DNA of 64,000 nt from Plantibacter sp. ME-Dv--P-122b (GCF_030209375.1 NZ_JARVSC010000003.1:372001-436000), one strand, 5' to 3'. Shown: positions 26,288 through 35,228, numbered from the stretch's first letter. The notes: a model not told the origin generated them from the sequence alone. Numbers and translations are program-made.

Positions 26288-27798
26288 GCTGCTGCTCCTG
26301 CCGGGAGTTCGCCGGCCATCATGAGGCCGAGGACCTCTCTGGGGGTCGATGCCGGGACGATCCCGACGATGCCGCCGCGGTACATGACGGCGATGCGGTC
26401 GGCGAGCGCGACGACCTCGTCGAGCTCGGTCGACACGACGATGACGGGGATGCCGGCGTCGCGCGTGGCGACGATGCGCTTGTGCACGAACTCGATCGAA
26501 CCGACGTCGATCCCGCGGGTCGGCTGCGCCGCGACGAACAGCCGCAGCTCACGGCTGAGTTCACGGGCGAGGACGACCTTCTGCTGGTTGCCGCCGGACA
26601 GGGAGCCGGCCGGCGACTCGATGCCCTGCGATCGGACGTCGAACTCCTGCGACTTCTCGCGGGCGAACTCGTCGCGGAACCCGCGCTGCACGTTGCCGGC
26701 CTTCACGAAGGGGGCGCCCGTCGAACGGTCGAGCATGAGGTTCTCGGCGATGGTGAACTGCTTGACGAGTCCGTCCTCGGAGCGGTCCTCGGGCACGAAC
26801 CCGACGCCGGCGTCGAGCACCTTGCGGGGTGTGGAGCCGACGAGTTCGACGCCGTCGAGCTTGATGCTGCCCTTGGTGTGCGGCTGCAGCCCCAGGATCG
26901 CCTCGGTGAGCTCGGTCTGCCCGTTGCCCTGGACGCCGGCGATGGCCAGCACCTCACCCTCGCGCACCTCGAAGCTGACGCCGTTCACGACGAGCTGACC
27001 GAGGTGGTCGACGACGGAAAGGTCCTGCACGGTGAAGGTGGTGTCGCCGAGGTTCGGCGCCTCCTTGTGGACCGTGAGTTCGACGGGACGCCCGACCATG
27101 AGGGACGCCAGCTCCGCGTTCGTCGCGGTCGGCGACGCCTCGCCGACGACCTTCCCGAGTCGGATGACGGTGATGCGGTCGGCGACTTCGCGGACCTCGC
27201 GCAGCTTGTGGGTGATGAAGACGATGGACGTGCCCTCATCCTTCAACTGCTTCATGATCGCCATGAGCTCATCCGTCTCCTGCGGGGTGAGCACGGCGGT
27301 GGGCTCGTCGAAGACGAGGACGTTGGCGTTGCGGGAGAGCGCCTTGACGATCTCGACCCGCTGCTGGACCCCGACCGGGAGGTCGCCGACGATGGCGTCC
27401 GGATCGAGGCTGAAGCCGAACCGCTCGGAGATGTCGATGACGAGCTTGCGGGCCGCTGCGACGTCGAGGCGGCCACCGCCCTTGGTCTGCTCGTGGCCGA
27501 GCATGACGTTCTCGGCGACGGTGAAGACGGGGATGAGCATGAAGTGCTGGTGCACCATGCCGATGCCGGCGCCCATGGCGTCGCCAGGGCCCTGGAAGTG
27601 CTGGACGACGTCGTCCAGGAGGATCTCGCCCTCGTCGGCCTGGTAGAGGCCGTACAGGACGTTCATGAGGGTGGACTTGCCCGCACCGTTCTCGCCGAGG
27701 AGACAGTGGATCTCCCCCGGTTCGACGGTGAGGTCGATGTGGTCGTTGGCGGTGAGTGCGCCGAACCGTTTGGTGATGCCGCGGAGCTCGAGCTTCAT
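26284..27798 (-). CDS. Nucleoside ABC transporter ATP-binding protein (two domains)
   Basis: A 504-residue double ATPase like those of ribose and nucleoside importers. Domain 1 has Walker A GENGAGKST (35-43), the signature region PVGVQQRVEIVKAL and Walker B VLVFDEPTAVL. Domain 2 has a degenerate Walker A (GVQGNGQTE), a full signature LSGGNQQKVVLAREL and a degenerate Walker B (LFVAAQPTRGID), the usual asymmetry in this family. The ATG at 27798 follows a minus-strand TAGATT by seven bases, so it may have its own leaderless promoter. Confidence 0.94.
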   Translation of the reverse strand: MKLELRGITKRFGALTANDHIDLTVEPGEIHCLLGENGAGKSTLMNVLYGLYQADEGEILLDDVVQHFQGPGDAMGAGIGMVHQHFMLIPVFTVAENVMLGHEQTKGGGRLDVAAARKLVIDISERFGFSLDPDAIVGDLPVGVQQRVEIVKALSRNANVLVFDEPTAVLTPQETDELMAIMKQLKDEGTSIVFITHKLREVREVADRITVIRLGKVVGEASPTATNAELASLMVGRPVELTVHKEAPNLGDTTFTVQDLSVVDHLGQLVVNGVSFEVREGEVLAIAGVQGNGQTELTEAILGLQPHTKGSIKLDGVELVGSTPRKVLDAGVGFVPEDRSEDGLVKQFTIAENLMLDRSTGAPFVKAGNVQRGFRDEFAREKSQEFDVRSQGIESPAGSLSGGNQQKVVLARELSRELRLFVAAQPTRGIDVGSIEFVHKRIVATRDAGIPVIVVSTELDEVVALADRIAVMYRGGIVGIVPASTPREVLGLMMAGELPAGAAA

Positions 27799-27805
27799 GG
27801 GTCCC

Positions 27806-27811
27806 AATCTA
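27806..27811 (-). promoter_or_regulatory. Internal -10 hexamer TAGATT for the ATPase-permease-cdd-deoA genes
   Basis: Read on the minus strand, TAGATT lies seven bases before the ATPase ATG and downstream of the hairpin that follows the BMP gene. It would allow the salvage operon to be transcribed apart from the lipoprotein gene. Confidence 0.5.
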
Positions 27812-27874
27812 GTCACGTGTCGGATGTCGGCACAGGCGGTCGGGATCGCCGTCCGACCGTGCCGCGAACAAAGC

Positions 27875-27905
27875 GGGGGGAGGTCGCTGATCGCGACCTC
27901 CCCCC
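27875..27905 (-). terminator. 13-bp hairpin between the BMP gene and the ATPase gene
   Basis: Arms 27875-27887 and 27893-27905 pair perfectly around TGATC. In the direction of transcription the hairpin is followed by GCTTTGTT. It looks like a terminator that would let the binding protein be made in excess. Confidence 0.7.
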
Positions 27906-27938
27906 GGAGTCCCGGGCATCCGCCCGGGTGAAGAGGGA

Positions 27939-29045
27939 CTACTTGACGGGCGAGGAGACCGAGGTCGCCTTGATGGAGCCGTCGATGATGCCCGCCTTGA
28001 TCTTGTCGAGCTCGTCGGCCAGGGTCGGGGAGACCTTGGACTCGAAGTCGTGGAACGGCGCGAGGCCGACGCCCTCGTTCTCGAGGGTGCCGATGTACGC
28101 GGCGGCGTCGAACTTGCCACCACCGGCCTCGGTCACGGTGTCGGCGACGCCGGCCTTCATGCCCTTGAGGATGGAGGTGAGGAAGAGGCCCTTGTTCTCG
28201 GCGTTCGTCTCGTACAGGTCGGCGTCGACACCGATCATGGCGATGTCCTTACCGGTCTCCTGGATCTCGGCGATCGCGCTCAGGAAGATCGGGCCACCGA
28301 CCGGGAGGAGCACGTCGGCGTTCTGGTCGATGAGCGTGCGGGCGAGCTGCTTGGCGGTGTCGTTCGCCTCGAAGCCACCGGTGAAGGAACCGGTCTGAGC
28401 GGCGACGTCCCAACCGACGACCTGGACGCTCTTGCCCTTCTGCTCGTTGTAGTACGCGACGCCCTCGGCGAAGCCGTCCATGAAGATCTGGACGGACGGG
28501 AAGGGCTGGCCACCGAAGGTGCCGACGACGCCGGTCTTCGAGTAGTCGGCCGCCGCGTAGCCCGCGAGGAACGCGGCCTGGACGGTGTCGAACAGGATCG
28601 GCTTGATGTTCGGGGCGTCGACCTTGCCGTCGAAGTCGTTGTCGGCCGCGTCGTCGATGATCGCGTAGTCGACGTCCGGGTTCGCGAGCGCAGCGTCGAC
28701 CGTGTCGGCGGAGAGGGCGAAGCCGACGCTGACGATGAGCGAGCAGCCCTGGTCGGCCAGGCTCTGCAGGTTCGGCTTGTAGTCGTCGGCCTTGTCGGAC
28801 TGGACGGTGATGGGCTCGACGCCGAGGTCCTTCGCCGCTTCGGTCAGACCCTCATAGCCGAGCTGGTTGAACGACTTGTCGGTGAAGCCACCGGCGTCGG
28901 AGACCATGCACGGGAGGAAGTCGGATGCGGCACCGGTCGAGTCGCCGCCACCGGTGCTGGGAGCCGATGCGCAGCCGGCGAGCAGTGCCATGAGACCGAC
29001 GCCGGCGATTGCGCCCGCAGCGGCCTTCCGAGTTGAGATTGCCAA
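27939..29045 (-). CDS. BMP-family nucleoside-binding lipoprotein
   Basis: A 368-residue extracellular solute-binding protein. A signal peptide with Lys/Arg near the start ends in the lipobox LLAGC (Cys25), so the mature protein is lipid-anchored. Family motifs include the N-terminal DAGGFTDKSFNQLGYEG and the ligand-site region DVLLPVGGPIFLSAI. It hands nucleosides to the downstream ABC importer. A TTG start at 29045 is chosen because GGAGG (29051-29055) lies five bases upstream. Three TTG or ATG alternatives would add or remove only a few residues. Confidence 0.92.
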   Translation of the reverse strand: MAISTRKAAAGAIAGVGLMALLAGCASAPSTGGGDSTGAASDFLPCMVSDAGGFTDKSFNQLGYEGLTEAAKDLGVEPITVQSDKADDYKPNLQSLADQGCSLIVSVGFALSADTVDAALANPDVDYAIIDDAADNDFDGKVDAPNIKPILFDTVQAAFLAGYAAADYSKTGVVGTFGGQPFPSVQIFMDGFAEGVAYYNEQKGKSVQVVGWDVAAQTGSFTGGFEANDTAKQLARTLIDQNADVLLPVGGPIFLSAIAEIQETGKDIAMIGVDADLYETNAENKGLFLTSILKGMKAGVADTVTEAGGGKFDAAAYIGTLENEGVGLAPFHDFESKVSPTLADELDKIKAGIIDGSIKATSVSSPVK

Positions 29046-29289
29046 GGTAGCCTCCAAGATGCAGCCCCGCGGGTCACGGGGCGTATGGGGTTACGTTACC
29101 CAATGCGACGACTGCCGAACGGACGATCCCGGCTTCGCGACCGAAGCGTTACAGAACGGTGGCACCGGCGTCATGCGCCGGAAACACGGCGATGCGCAGA
29201 CGCGCACCACCGGGCCGTGATGCTGCGCACGTGAGCGCGGAGTGACCCCGCCGAGGCCCGCCTTGCGCTCCGGGTAGCTGCGGTCCCCA

Positions 29290-29343
29290 CCTGGGCACCG
29301 CGCGCGGCTCGGTGCCCAGGCCGAACCGACCGGGATCCCGGTC
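29290..29343. terminator. Two adjacent palindromes at the end of the ABC-F gene
   Basis: A 10-bp perfect stem (29290-29299 with 29311-29320) is followed by the self-complementary GACCGGGATCCCGGTC (29328-29343), which overlaps the ABC-F stop. They lie between two minus-strand genes and probably end the ABC-F transcript. The rest of 29046-29289 holds no gene; the promoter of the BMP gene should be here. Confidence 0.55.
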
Positions 29344-31048
29344 AGCGGCGGTCCAGCATCAGGGTGTCGCCGGTCCAGCGCCGACGGAGCCATCGGTCGT
29401 GGCTCGCGATGACGACCGCCCCCGGGTAGTCGCCGAGGGCGTCCTCGAGCTCCGTCGCAAGCGCGAGCGACAGGTGGTTCGTCGGCTCGTCCAGGAGGAA
29501 CAGGTGCGGAGGCCTCGCGATGATCAGCGCCAGGGCCAGACGGCGCTGCTGCCCGACGGAGAGTTGGCCGATCGGGCGGTCGAGGTCGCGAAGCGCCAGG
29601 AGCCCGAGACCCGCAAGCGGGGTGCGTGCTGCACGCGCCTCGCCGAGCGTCCGGTCGTAGACCTCCCGAGGTGATCGCTCCGCATCCGGGAACGCGACGT
29701 CCTGCTCGAGGAGCCCCACGCGGAGCCCCTTCCGCCGGAGGACGGTCCCCGCATCGAGGCGCAGCGACCCGGCGAGGACCGCCAGGAGCGTCGACTTCCC
29801 CGAACCGTTCGCCCCGGTGACCAGCACCCGCGACCGGGGTGCCAGCTGCAGGCGTTCGAGGTACAGTCGGCCGTCGACGCGGGCGTCGGCGAGGTCGAGC
29901 AGCTGCTCCCCCTCGTCGAGGACCGTCGATCCGCTCGGGATCCCGGCGAACGAGAGTCGGCGAGGCGGACGCCGCACCTGCTCGCGCTCGAGGACCTCGA
30001 GTCGGAGCTGCGCGTTCCGCACCCGCCGACTGATCTGCTGCTCGACGCGGTCGCCGCGCATGCCGAACGCCATGCGGTTGTTGTCGCGGATGCCTCGATC
30101 GTGGTTGATCCGCGGGGCGACGTCGTGCACCGCGGATGCGAGGCGGCGCAGTTCGGTCTGCTCCTCCTCGTAGCGCGCCGACCAGCGATCGAGTTCCGCT
30201 GCCTTCCAGTCGAGGTACTCGCTGAACGGCCCGCCGAACTCCACGACGGGTGACGCCTCACCGACGGGGACGGGGCGGGATGCATCGATGTCGACGAGCC
30301 CCGTCGCCACCTCGTCGAGGAAGGCGCGGTCGTGGCTCGCGAAGAGCACCGGACCGGGCCACTCCGACAGGTGGCCGCGGAGGAAGGTGACCGCCTCGTC
30401 GTCCAGATGGTTGGTCGGCTCGTCGAGCAACAGTGCGGTCGGTCTGGCGACGAGGAGCGCGGCGAGGGCGAAGCGGGATCGCTGTCCCCCGCTCACCTCA
30501 CCGAGTCGTCGCGACCGTTCGATCGCGGCGATGCCGAGGCCGTCGACGACCGCGTCCAAGCGGGCGTCCGCCGTCCAGACGTCGGCGCGTTCCGCCGCGT
30601 CGAGCGCGGCGGCGTACCGCTGTTCAGCGGAACCGTCGCCGGGGGAACCCGTGTCACCGAGTGCCGCCGCCGACGTCTCGAGCTCCTGCTCGACGGCCCG
30701 GACCTCGCCGAGCGCCTGCTCCAGCAGCTCGCCGACCGTCGTGTCGTCCGGAAGTTCGAGTTCCTGCATGAGGATGCCGGTGCGCACCGGGCGGACGGCC
30801 TCGCCGTCGTCCGGCTCGTCGATCCCGGCGAGGATGCGCAGCAGCGTGGACTTCCCCGCGCCGTTCTCGCCGATCAGGCCGAGACGGTCTCCGGCCGACA
30901 CGACGAGGTCGACGTCGCGCAACACGACGCGGTCGCCATAGGAGCGGGTGACGCCGTCGGCACGCAACTGCTGGATGTCGATGGCTCGACCGAAGGTTCG
31001 GGTCGTATCGAGGTGGACGGGTGTTGCATGGGTGATGGGTGCTCGCAT
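29342..31048 (-). CDS. ABC-F family ATP-binding protein
   Basis: A 568-residue soluble protein with two ABC domains and no membrane segments, as in translation factors and ribosome-protection proteins of the ABC-F class. Domain 1: GLIGENGAGKSTLL (about 57-70), EVSGGQRSRFALAALL, LLLDEPTNHLDDEAV. Domain 2: VTGANGSGKSTLLAVL, QLSVGQQRRLALALI, FLLDEPTNHL. The charged linker between domains is the part that reaches into the ribosome in this family. A GAAAGGGG about five bases upstream supports the ATG at 31048. Whether it gives drug resistance cannot be told from sequence. Confidence 0.9.
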   Translation of the reverse strand: MRAPITHATPVHLDTTRTFGRAIDIQQLRADGVTRSYGDRVVLRDVDLVVSAGDRLGLIGENGAGKSTLLRILAGIDEPDDGEAVRPVRTGILMQELELPDDTTVGELLEQALGEVRAVEQELETSAAALGDTGSPGDGSAEQRYAAALDAAERADVWTADARLDAVVDGLGIAAIERSRRLGEVSGGQRSRFALAALLVARPTALLLDEPTNHLDDEAVTFLRGHLSEWPGPVLFASHDRAFLDEVATGLVDIDASRPVPVGEASPVVEFGGPFSEYLDWKAAELDRWSARYEEEQTELRRLASAVHDVAPRINHDRGIRDNNRMAFGMRGDRVEQQISRRVRNAQLRLEVLEREQVRRPPRRLSFAGIPSGSTVLDEGEQLLDLADARVDGRLYLERLQLAPRSRVLVTGANGSGKSTLLAVLAGSLRLDAGTVLRRKGLRVGLLEQDVAFPDAERSPREVYDRTLGEARAARTPLAGLGLLALRDLDRPIGQLSVGQQRRLALALIIARPPHLFLLDEPTNHLSLALATELEDALGDYPGAVVIASHDRWLRRRWTGDTLMLDRR

Positions 31049-31177
31049 GGAGGCCCCTTTCGAGATGGGGCACGCCGCGCACGGTCATCGTCCGACACGT
31101 CAGGAGTGAGCGCTGGGCTCGAACTCCTGGGCGGACCTGGAAGTGTCTGGCGTACCTCGATGGATTCCCGCCGGGCA

Positions 31178-31206
31178 CATCACGTTCGTGATGGTCTGCC
31201 GCAGAC
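31178..31206 (-). promoter_or_regulatory. Two neighbouring short hairpins upstream of the ABC-F gene
   Basis: CATCACG-TT-CGTGATG (31178-31193) is followed by GTCTG-CCG-CAGAC (31194-31206). They lie about 130-160 bases upstream of the ABC-F start, where such genes often have attenuation leaders. A role is only suggested. Confidence 0.35.
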
Positions 31207-31298
31207 GCGGGACGTCGATTCGCTCAGTTCTTCACAGTGATCTCAGGCTATCCGTCGGTTGTCAGCCGCCGCAAGCCTTGCACGTCACCGGTCCCGAT

Positions 31299-31304
31299 TA
31301 GGCT
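31299..31304 (+). promoter_or_regulatory. -10 hexamer TAGGCT for the lysozyme-like gene
   Basis: TAGGCT is followed by GGTCGTC (seven bases) and the ATG at 31312. Confidence 0.5.
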
Positions 31305-31311
31305 GGTCGTC

Positions 31312-32307
31312 ATGCGTGCTCCGTCGGTCCCCTCGCCCGCGCGGCGTCGCCGTGCGCATCGATCGACCGCGGCCTCGCTGCTCGCCGCGCTCGGTATCGG
31401 TGCGCTCGTCGCGCTCGGCGCGCTGCCGACCACGCCGGCGACCGCGGCCGCTGCGAGCTCGCAGCTGAGCCGGACGCAGACGACGCCCACCCCGAGTCCC
31501 TCGCCGGCCACGCCCTCGACGGCGACCCCGAAGCCGACGAAGCCGGCTCCCGGCAAGCCTGCCCAGCCCGCGCCGCCCACGGTCCGCGGCACGGACTTCG
31601 ACCCGGGCGAGATCATCAGCGACGCGAACTTCTACGACGCGAACGCCATGAGCGAGGCGGACGTCCAGGCGTTCTTCGCCTCCCAGCCCTGCACTCCGAA
31701 AGACGGCGTGCCGTGCCTGGCGGACTTCCGTGCCAGCACCGACTCCGTCCCGGCGGCCGAGCCCGGACACTGCGAGGCCTACCGTGGCGCCGTGAACGAG
31801 TCGGCGGCGAGGATTGTCGCGAAGGTCGCGCATGCGTGCGGGATCAACCCCAAGGTGCTGCTCGTCCTCATGCAGAAGGAGCAGTCGCTCATCACCGGGC
31901 CGAGCGAGTACGGCTACGCGCGCGCCATGGGTTGGGGCTGCCCTGACACCGGCCCGAACTTCAGCGCGAGCTGCGACGCGGACTACTTCGGGTTCCAGAA
32001 CCAGGTCTACCGTTCCGCATGGCAGTTCCGGCAGTACACGCTGTACCCGCTCAACGTGCCGGGTGAGTCCTACCAGCGGGCGTATCACCTGGGATCGGTC
32101 TACATCCAGTACAGCCCCGACGCGGCCTGCGGCGGCACCCAGGTCGACATCCGCAACCAGGCGACGGCGAACCTCTACCTCTACACGCCGTACCAACCGA
32201 ACGCCGCGGCCCTCGCGAACGTCTCGGGCACGGGCGACGCCTGCAGCGCCTACGGCAACCGCAACTTCTGGCGGCTCTACACGGAGTGGTTCGGCCCAGC
32301 GGTCTGA
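31312..32307 (+). CDS. Secreted lysozyme-like protein (putative cell-wall hydrolase)
   Basis: A 331-residue protein with an Arg-rich N terminus, a hydrophobic segment (about 21-45) and an Ala-rich cleavage region, indicating export. Residues 55-92 are a Pro/Thr/Ser linker. The mature domain contains FDPGEIISDANFYDANAMSE and then INPKVLLVLMQKEQSLI, which resembles the catalytic helix of soluble lytic transglycosylases with Glu190 as candidate acid. Six or more cysteines suggest disulfides. Similar proteins are common in Microbacteriaceae but I know of no biochemistry. The ATG at 31312 is chosen from the signal peptide and the TAGGCT upstream; an earlier ATG would add 25 residues. Confidence 0.7.
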   Translation: MRAPSVPSPARRRRAHRSTAASLLAALGIGALVALGALPTTPATAAAASSQLSRTQTTPTPSPSPATPSTATPKPTKPAPGKPAQPAPPTVRGTDFDPGEIISDANFYDANAMSEADVQAFFASQPCTPKDGVPCLADFRASTDSVPAAEPGHCEAYRGAVNESAARIVAKVAHACGINPKVLLVLMQKEQSLITGPSEYGYARAMGWGCPDTGPNFSASCDADYFGFQNQVYRSAWQFRQYTLYPLNVPGESYQRAYHLGSVYIQYSPDAACGGTQVDIRNQATANLYLYTPYQPNAAALANVSGTGDACSAYGNRNFWRLYTEWFGPAV

Positions 32308-32317
32308 TCGCCCGGTT

Positions 32318-32371
32318 CGTTCGCCCATTCCTGGGCGAACCAGAGCCCGTTCGCCCAAGAACGGGCGAACG
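32318..32371. repeat. Paired-palindrome repeat, copy 1 (TTCGCCC family)
   Basis: Two palindromes of the form TTCGCCCA-n-TGGGCGAA, at 32318-32340 and 32349-32371, are also inverted copies of each other (21 of 23 positions). The element lies between two convergent gene ends, so it may end transcription from both sides. Confidence 0.85.
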
Positions 32372-32378
32372 GAACGGG

Positions 32379-32867
32379 TCACTCGCCGATGAGGAGCGAG
32401 ACGCGGTCGTCGAGGTAGGCGTCGAGCGGGGTGAGCCCGAGGTCGTGCCCGGCCCAGCGGAGCATGACCGTGTCGTCCAAGAGCCGCAACGGACCCGAAC
32501 CCTCCCGGAGTGACGCCTCGTCCAGCGCGAGCTCGACGACCTCGAAGTTCACGACGTCGCCCTCGGCGAAGGGGCCGCGGTGTGCCGCCTGCTGCGCGAT
32601 CCGACGGTGCTCGACCTCCGATGAGCGGTGGTTGAACCACTTCGGCTCCACCGCCCGGGTGGACTCGGCGGCGGTGAAGAGGCGACCGTCGGCCGAGAGC
32701 AGGACGACGCCGAGACGCCACGCTCGACCGATCGGCCGCAGCGCGGGTGCCCGCTTGACGAGCGGGATCCCCCGGGGCGTGTAGACCTCCGCGAGCGCTT
32801 CGTCACGCACGCCTGCGGCTTGGAGACGCGCGCCCGCCTGCAGGAGCAGCTCGCGCAGCGCGGTCAC
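32379..32867 (-). CDS. Conserved hypothetical protein downstream of manC
   Basis: A 162-residue soluble protein that I do not recognise with confidence. It starts with GTG 13 bases after the manC stop, so the two are probably co-transcribed. It has a helical N terminus (MTALRELLLQAGARLQAAGV), a middle with RAWRLGVVLLSADGRLF and EPKWFNHRSSEVEHRR, and an acidic beta-rich end. No signal peptide or membrane segment is visible. Confidence 0.7.
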   Translation of the reverse strand: MTALRELLLQAGARLQAAGVRDEALAEVYTPRGIPLVKRAPALRPIGRAWRLGVVLLSADGRLFTAAESTRAVEPKWFNHRSSEVEHRRIAQQAAHRGPFAEGDVVNFEVVELALDEASLREGSGPLRLLDDTVMLRWAGHDLGLTPLDAYLDDRVSLLIGE

Positions 32868-32880
32868 CGTCGGTCGCCGA

Positions 32881-33996
32881 TCAGAGGACGTCGTCGCGAC
32901 CGGACAGCTTGAGGGCGTCGACGACGCTCTTCACCCGCTGCGCGTTGGCGCTCGTGGTGACGAGCAGGGCGTCCGGGGTGTCGACGACGACGATGTCCTG
33001 CACGCCGATGAGGCTGATGACCCGGCCGGTCTGGCTGACGACGATGCCGCTGGAGGCATCCGACAGCACCCGCGCGTTCTCACCGAGGATGGCGAGGTCG
33101 GACTTGCGCCCACCGGAGTTGAGCTTGGCGAGCGAGGCGAAGTCCCCCACGTCGTCCCAGTCGAAGTGCGCCGGAACGACGGCCATGCGACCGGCGGCTG
33201 CGGCGGGCTCCGCCACGGAGTAGTCGATCGCGATCTTCTCGAGCGCCGGCCAGACGCGGTCGACGACCGGTCCACGGGCGGCCGCGTCGTCCCAGACCTC
33301 GGCGAGTTCCAGGAGGCCCGCCAGGAGTTCGGGCTTCTGCCGACCGATCTCCTCGAGCAGGACGTCGGCCCGCGAGATGAACATGCCGGCGTTCCAGAGG
33401 TGCTCGCCGCTCGAGACGTAGCGCTTGGCCGTGGCGAGGTCGGGCTTCTCGACGAAGGAGTCGACGAGCATGACCCCCTCGGCCCCGCGGATGCCGAGGT
33501 CGCGCGCACTCTTGATGTAGCCGAAGCCGATGGCGGGCTCCGTGGGCTGGATGCCGATCGTGACGATGTAGCGCTCCTCGGCGGCCGTGACCGCCTGGGC
33601 GACCGCGGCACGGAACAGGCGGTCGCCGCGGATGACGTGGTCGGCGGCGAACGAGCCGACGATCACGTCCGGTTCGCGACGGACGAGGATCGCGGCGGCG
33701 AGCCCGATCGCGGCGGTCGAATCGCGCGGCTCGCTCTCGAGGACCACGTTGGCGTCCGCGAGGTCGGGCAATTGCTGTTCGACGGCGGCGCGGTGTGCAC
33801 GCCCGGTGACGACCATGATGCGCTGGTCGCCGGCGATCGGCGCGAGGCGGTCCCAGGTGGCCCGCAACAGCGTGCTGCCGGAGCCGGTGAGGTCGTGCAG
33901 GAACTTGGGTGCGTCGGCTCGCGAGAGCGGCCAGAGACGACTGCCGATGCCGCCGGCCGGGATCACCGCGTAGAAGCGTTCGAGAGGCGTGGTCAT
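32881..33996 (-). CDS. manC: Mannose-1-phosphate guanylyltransferase
   Basis: A 371-residue nucleotidyltransferase making GDP-mannose from GTP and mannose-1-phosphate for cell-wall glycans and glycolipids. The N-terminal signature is FYAVIPAGGIGSRLWPLSR, with FLHDLTGSGSTLLRATWDR, FAADHVI and FVEKPDLATAKRYV further on, and a left-handed helix C-terminal part. The ATG at 33996 follows a minus-strand TACGCT (34008-34003) by six bases, so it appears leaderless. Confidence 0.93.
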   Translation of the reverse strand: MTTPLERFYAVIPAGGIGSRLWPLSRADAPKFLHDLTGSGSTLLRATWDRLAPIAGDQRIMVVTGRAHRAAVEQQLPDLADANVVLESEPRDSTAAIGLAAAILVRREPDVIVGSFAADHVIRGDRLFRAAVAQAVTAAEERYIVTIGIQPTEPAIGFGYIKSARDLGIRGAEGVMLVDSFVEKPDLATAKRYVSSGEHLWNAGMFISRADVLLEEIGRQKPELLAGLLELAEVWDDAAARGPVVDRVWPALEKIAIDYSVAEPAAAAGRMAVVPAHFDWDDVGDFASLAKLNSGGRKSDLAILGENARVLSDASSGIVVSQTGRVISLIGVQDIVVVDTPDALLVTTSANAQRVKSVVDALKLSGRDDVL

Positions 33997-34002
33997 CCCC
34001 CG

Positions 34003-34008
34003 AGCGTA
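34003..34008 (-). promoter_or_regulatory. -10 hexamer TACGCT for manC
   Basis: Read on the minus strand, TACGCT is followed by CGGGGG and the manC ATG. Confidence 0.5.
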
Positions 34009-34103
34009 CCGCCAGGCTCCGGCCTGATGAGGACGGCACGGAACCGTCATGTGACGGGATTACGATGAGCGCCAGATCGAGCACGAGAAAGAACGGTACG
34101 AGC

Positions 34104-35228
34104 ATGGCTGGACGCAACGTCCTCGGGATCCCGATCCCGTCCTTCGGCAGCAAGCAGGCTCCCCCGGCCCCCGTGGGTCCGCCGGACGCGGCGGACCTCG
34201 ACGGCCGAAACAGCATCGTCAACGCCTGCATCTACCGCCATGGTTCCCGCAGCTCGACGCTCACCTCGCTCGAGGACACCTTCCGCGCGCTCCATGAGAC
34301 CCCGGACGGCGTCGCGTGGATCGGGCTCTACCGGCCCGACGCCGGCGAGCTCGGCATCCTGGCGGCGGAGTTCGGTCTCCACCCGCTCGCCGTCGAGGAC
34401 GCCATCACCGCGCACCAGCGGCCGAAGATCGAGCGGTACGACGACGTCCTGTTCGTCGTCCTCCGGGCCGCCAACTACGTCGACGAGACCGAGACCGTCG
34501 AGTTCGGCGAGCTGCACGTCTTCGTCGGCCCGAACTTCGTCATCACCCTGCGGCACGCCGAATCCCCCGACCTGTCGCACGTGCGGGCGCGGATGGAGCA
34601 GGAGCACGAACTCCTCGCCTATGGTCCGCAGGCGATCCTGTACGCCATCATCGACGCCGTCGTCGACGGCTACGGTCCGGTGGTCGCCGGGCTCTCGAAC
34701 GACATCGACGAGATCGAGGAGCAGGTCTTCGTCGGCGAGTCCCAGGTGTCCCGCCGCATCTACCAGCTCTCCCGCGAGGTCATCGCCTTCGAGCGGGCGA
34801 CGCACCCGCTCAGCGATGTGATGCTGTCGCTCGAGCAGGGCAGCGCGAAGTACGGGGTCGCCGACGAACTGCAACGCGGCCTCCGCGACGTCGCCGACCA
34901 CCTCACGAGCGTCAACCAGCGCATCGACGCCTACCGGGAGCTGTTGCGCGACATCCTGACGGTGAACAGCACCCTCGTCGGCCAGCGCCAGAACGAGGAG
35001 ATGGCGAAGATGACCGAGGCGAGCCTCAAGCAGGGCGACGAGGTCAAGAAGATCTCGTCCTGGGCCGCCATCCTGTTCGGCCCGAGCCTCATCGCGGGGA
35101 TCTACGGCATGAACTTCACCCACATGCCGGAGCTGTCGTGGTGGTTCGGCTACCCGATGGCGCTCGCACTCATGGCCACCACGAGCGTCATCCTCTACAA
35201 GGTGTTCAAACGTCGGAACTGGTTGTGA
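34104..35228 (+). CDS. corA: CorA-family magnesium/cobalt transport protein
   Basis: A 374-residue CorA-type channel. The large N-terminal cytoplasmic domain includes WIGLYRPDAGELGILAAEFG and a long coiled helix; the two C-terminal membrane helices flank the selectivity motif YGMNFTHMPE, and the protein ends in a basic tail (FKRRNWL). The ATG at 34104 is favoured by AGAAAGAA upstream; an in-frame ATG at 34065 would add 13 residues, but it overlaps a TACGAT that looks like the -10 box. Confidence 0.9.
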   Translation: MAGRNVLGIPIPSFGSKQAPPAPVGPPDAADLDGRNSIVNACIYRHGSRSSTLTSLEDTFRALHETPDGVAWIGLYRPDAGELGILAAEFGLHPLAVEDAITAHQRPKIERYDDVLFVVLRAANYVDETETVEFGELHVFVGPNFVITLRHAESPDLSHVRARMEQEHELLAYGPQAILYAIIDAVVDGYGPVVAGLSNDIDEIEEQVFVGESQVSRRIYQLSREVIAFERATHPLSDVMLSLEQGSAKYGVADELQRGLRDVADHLTSVNQRIDAYRELLRDILTVNSTLVGQRQNEEMAKMTEASLKQGDEVKKISSWAAILFGPSLIAGIYGMNFTHMPELSWWFGYPMALALMATTSVILYKVFKRRNWL

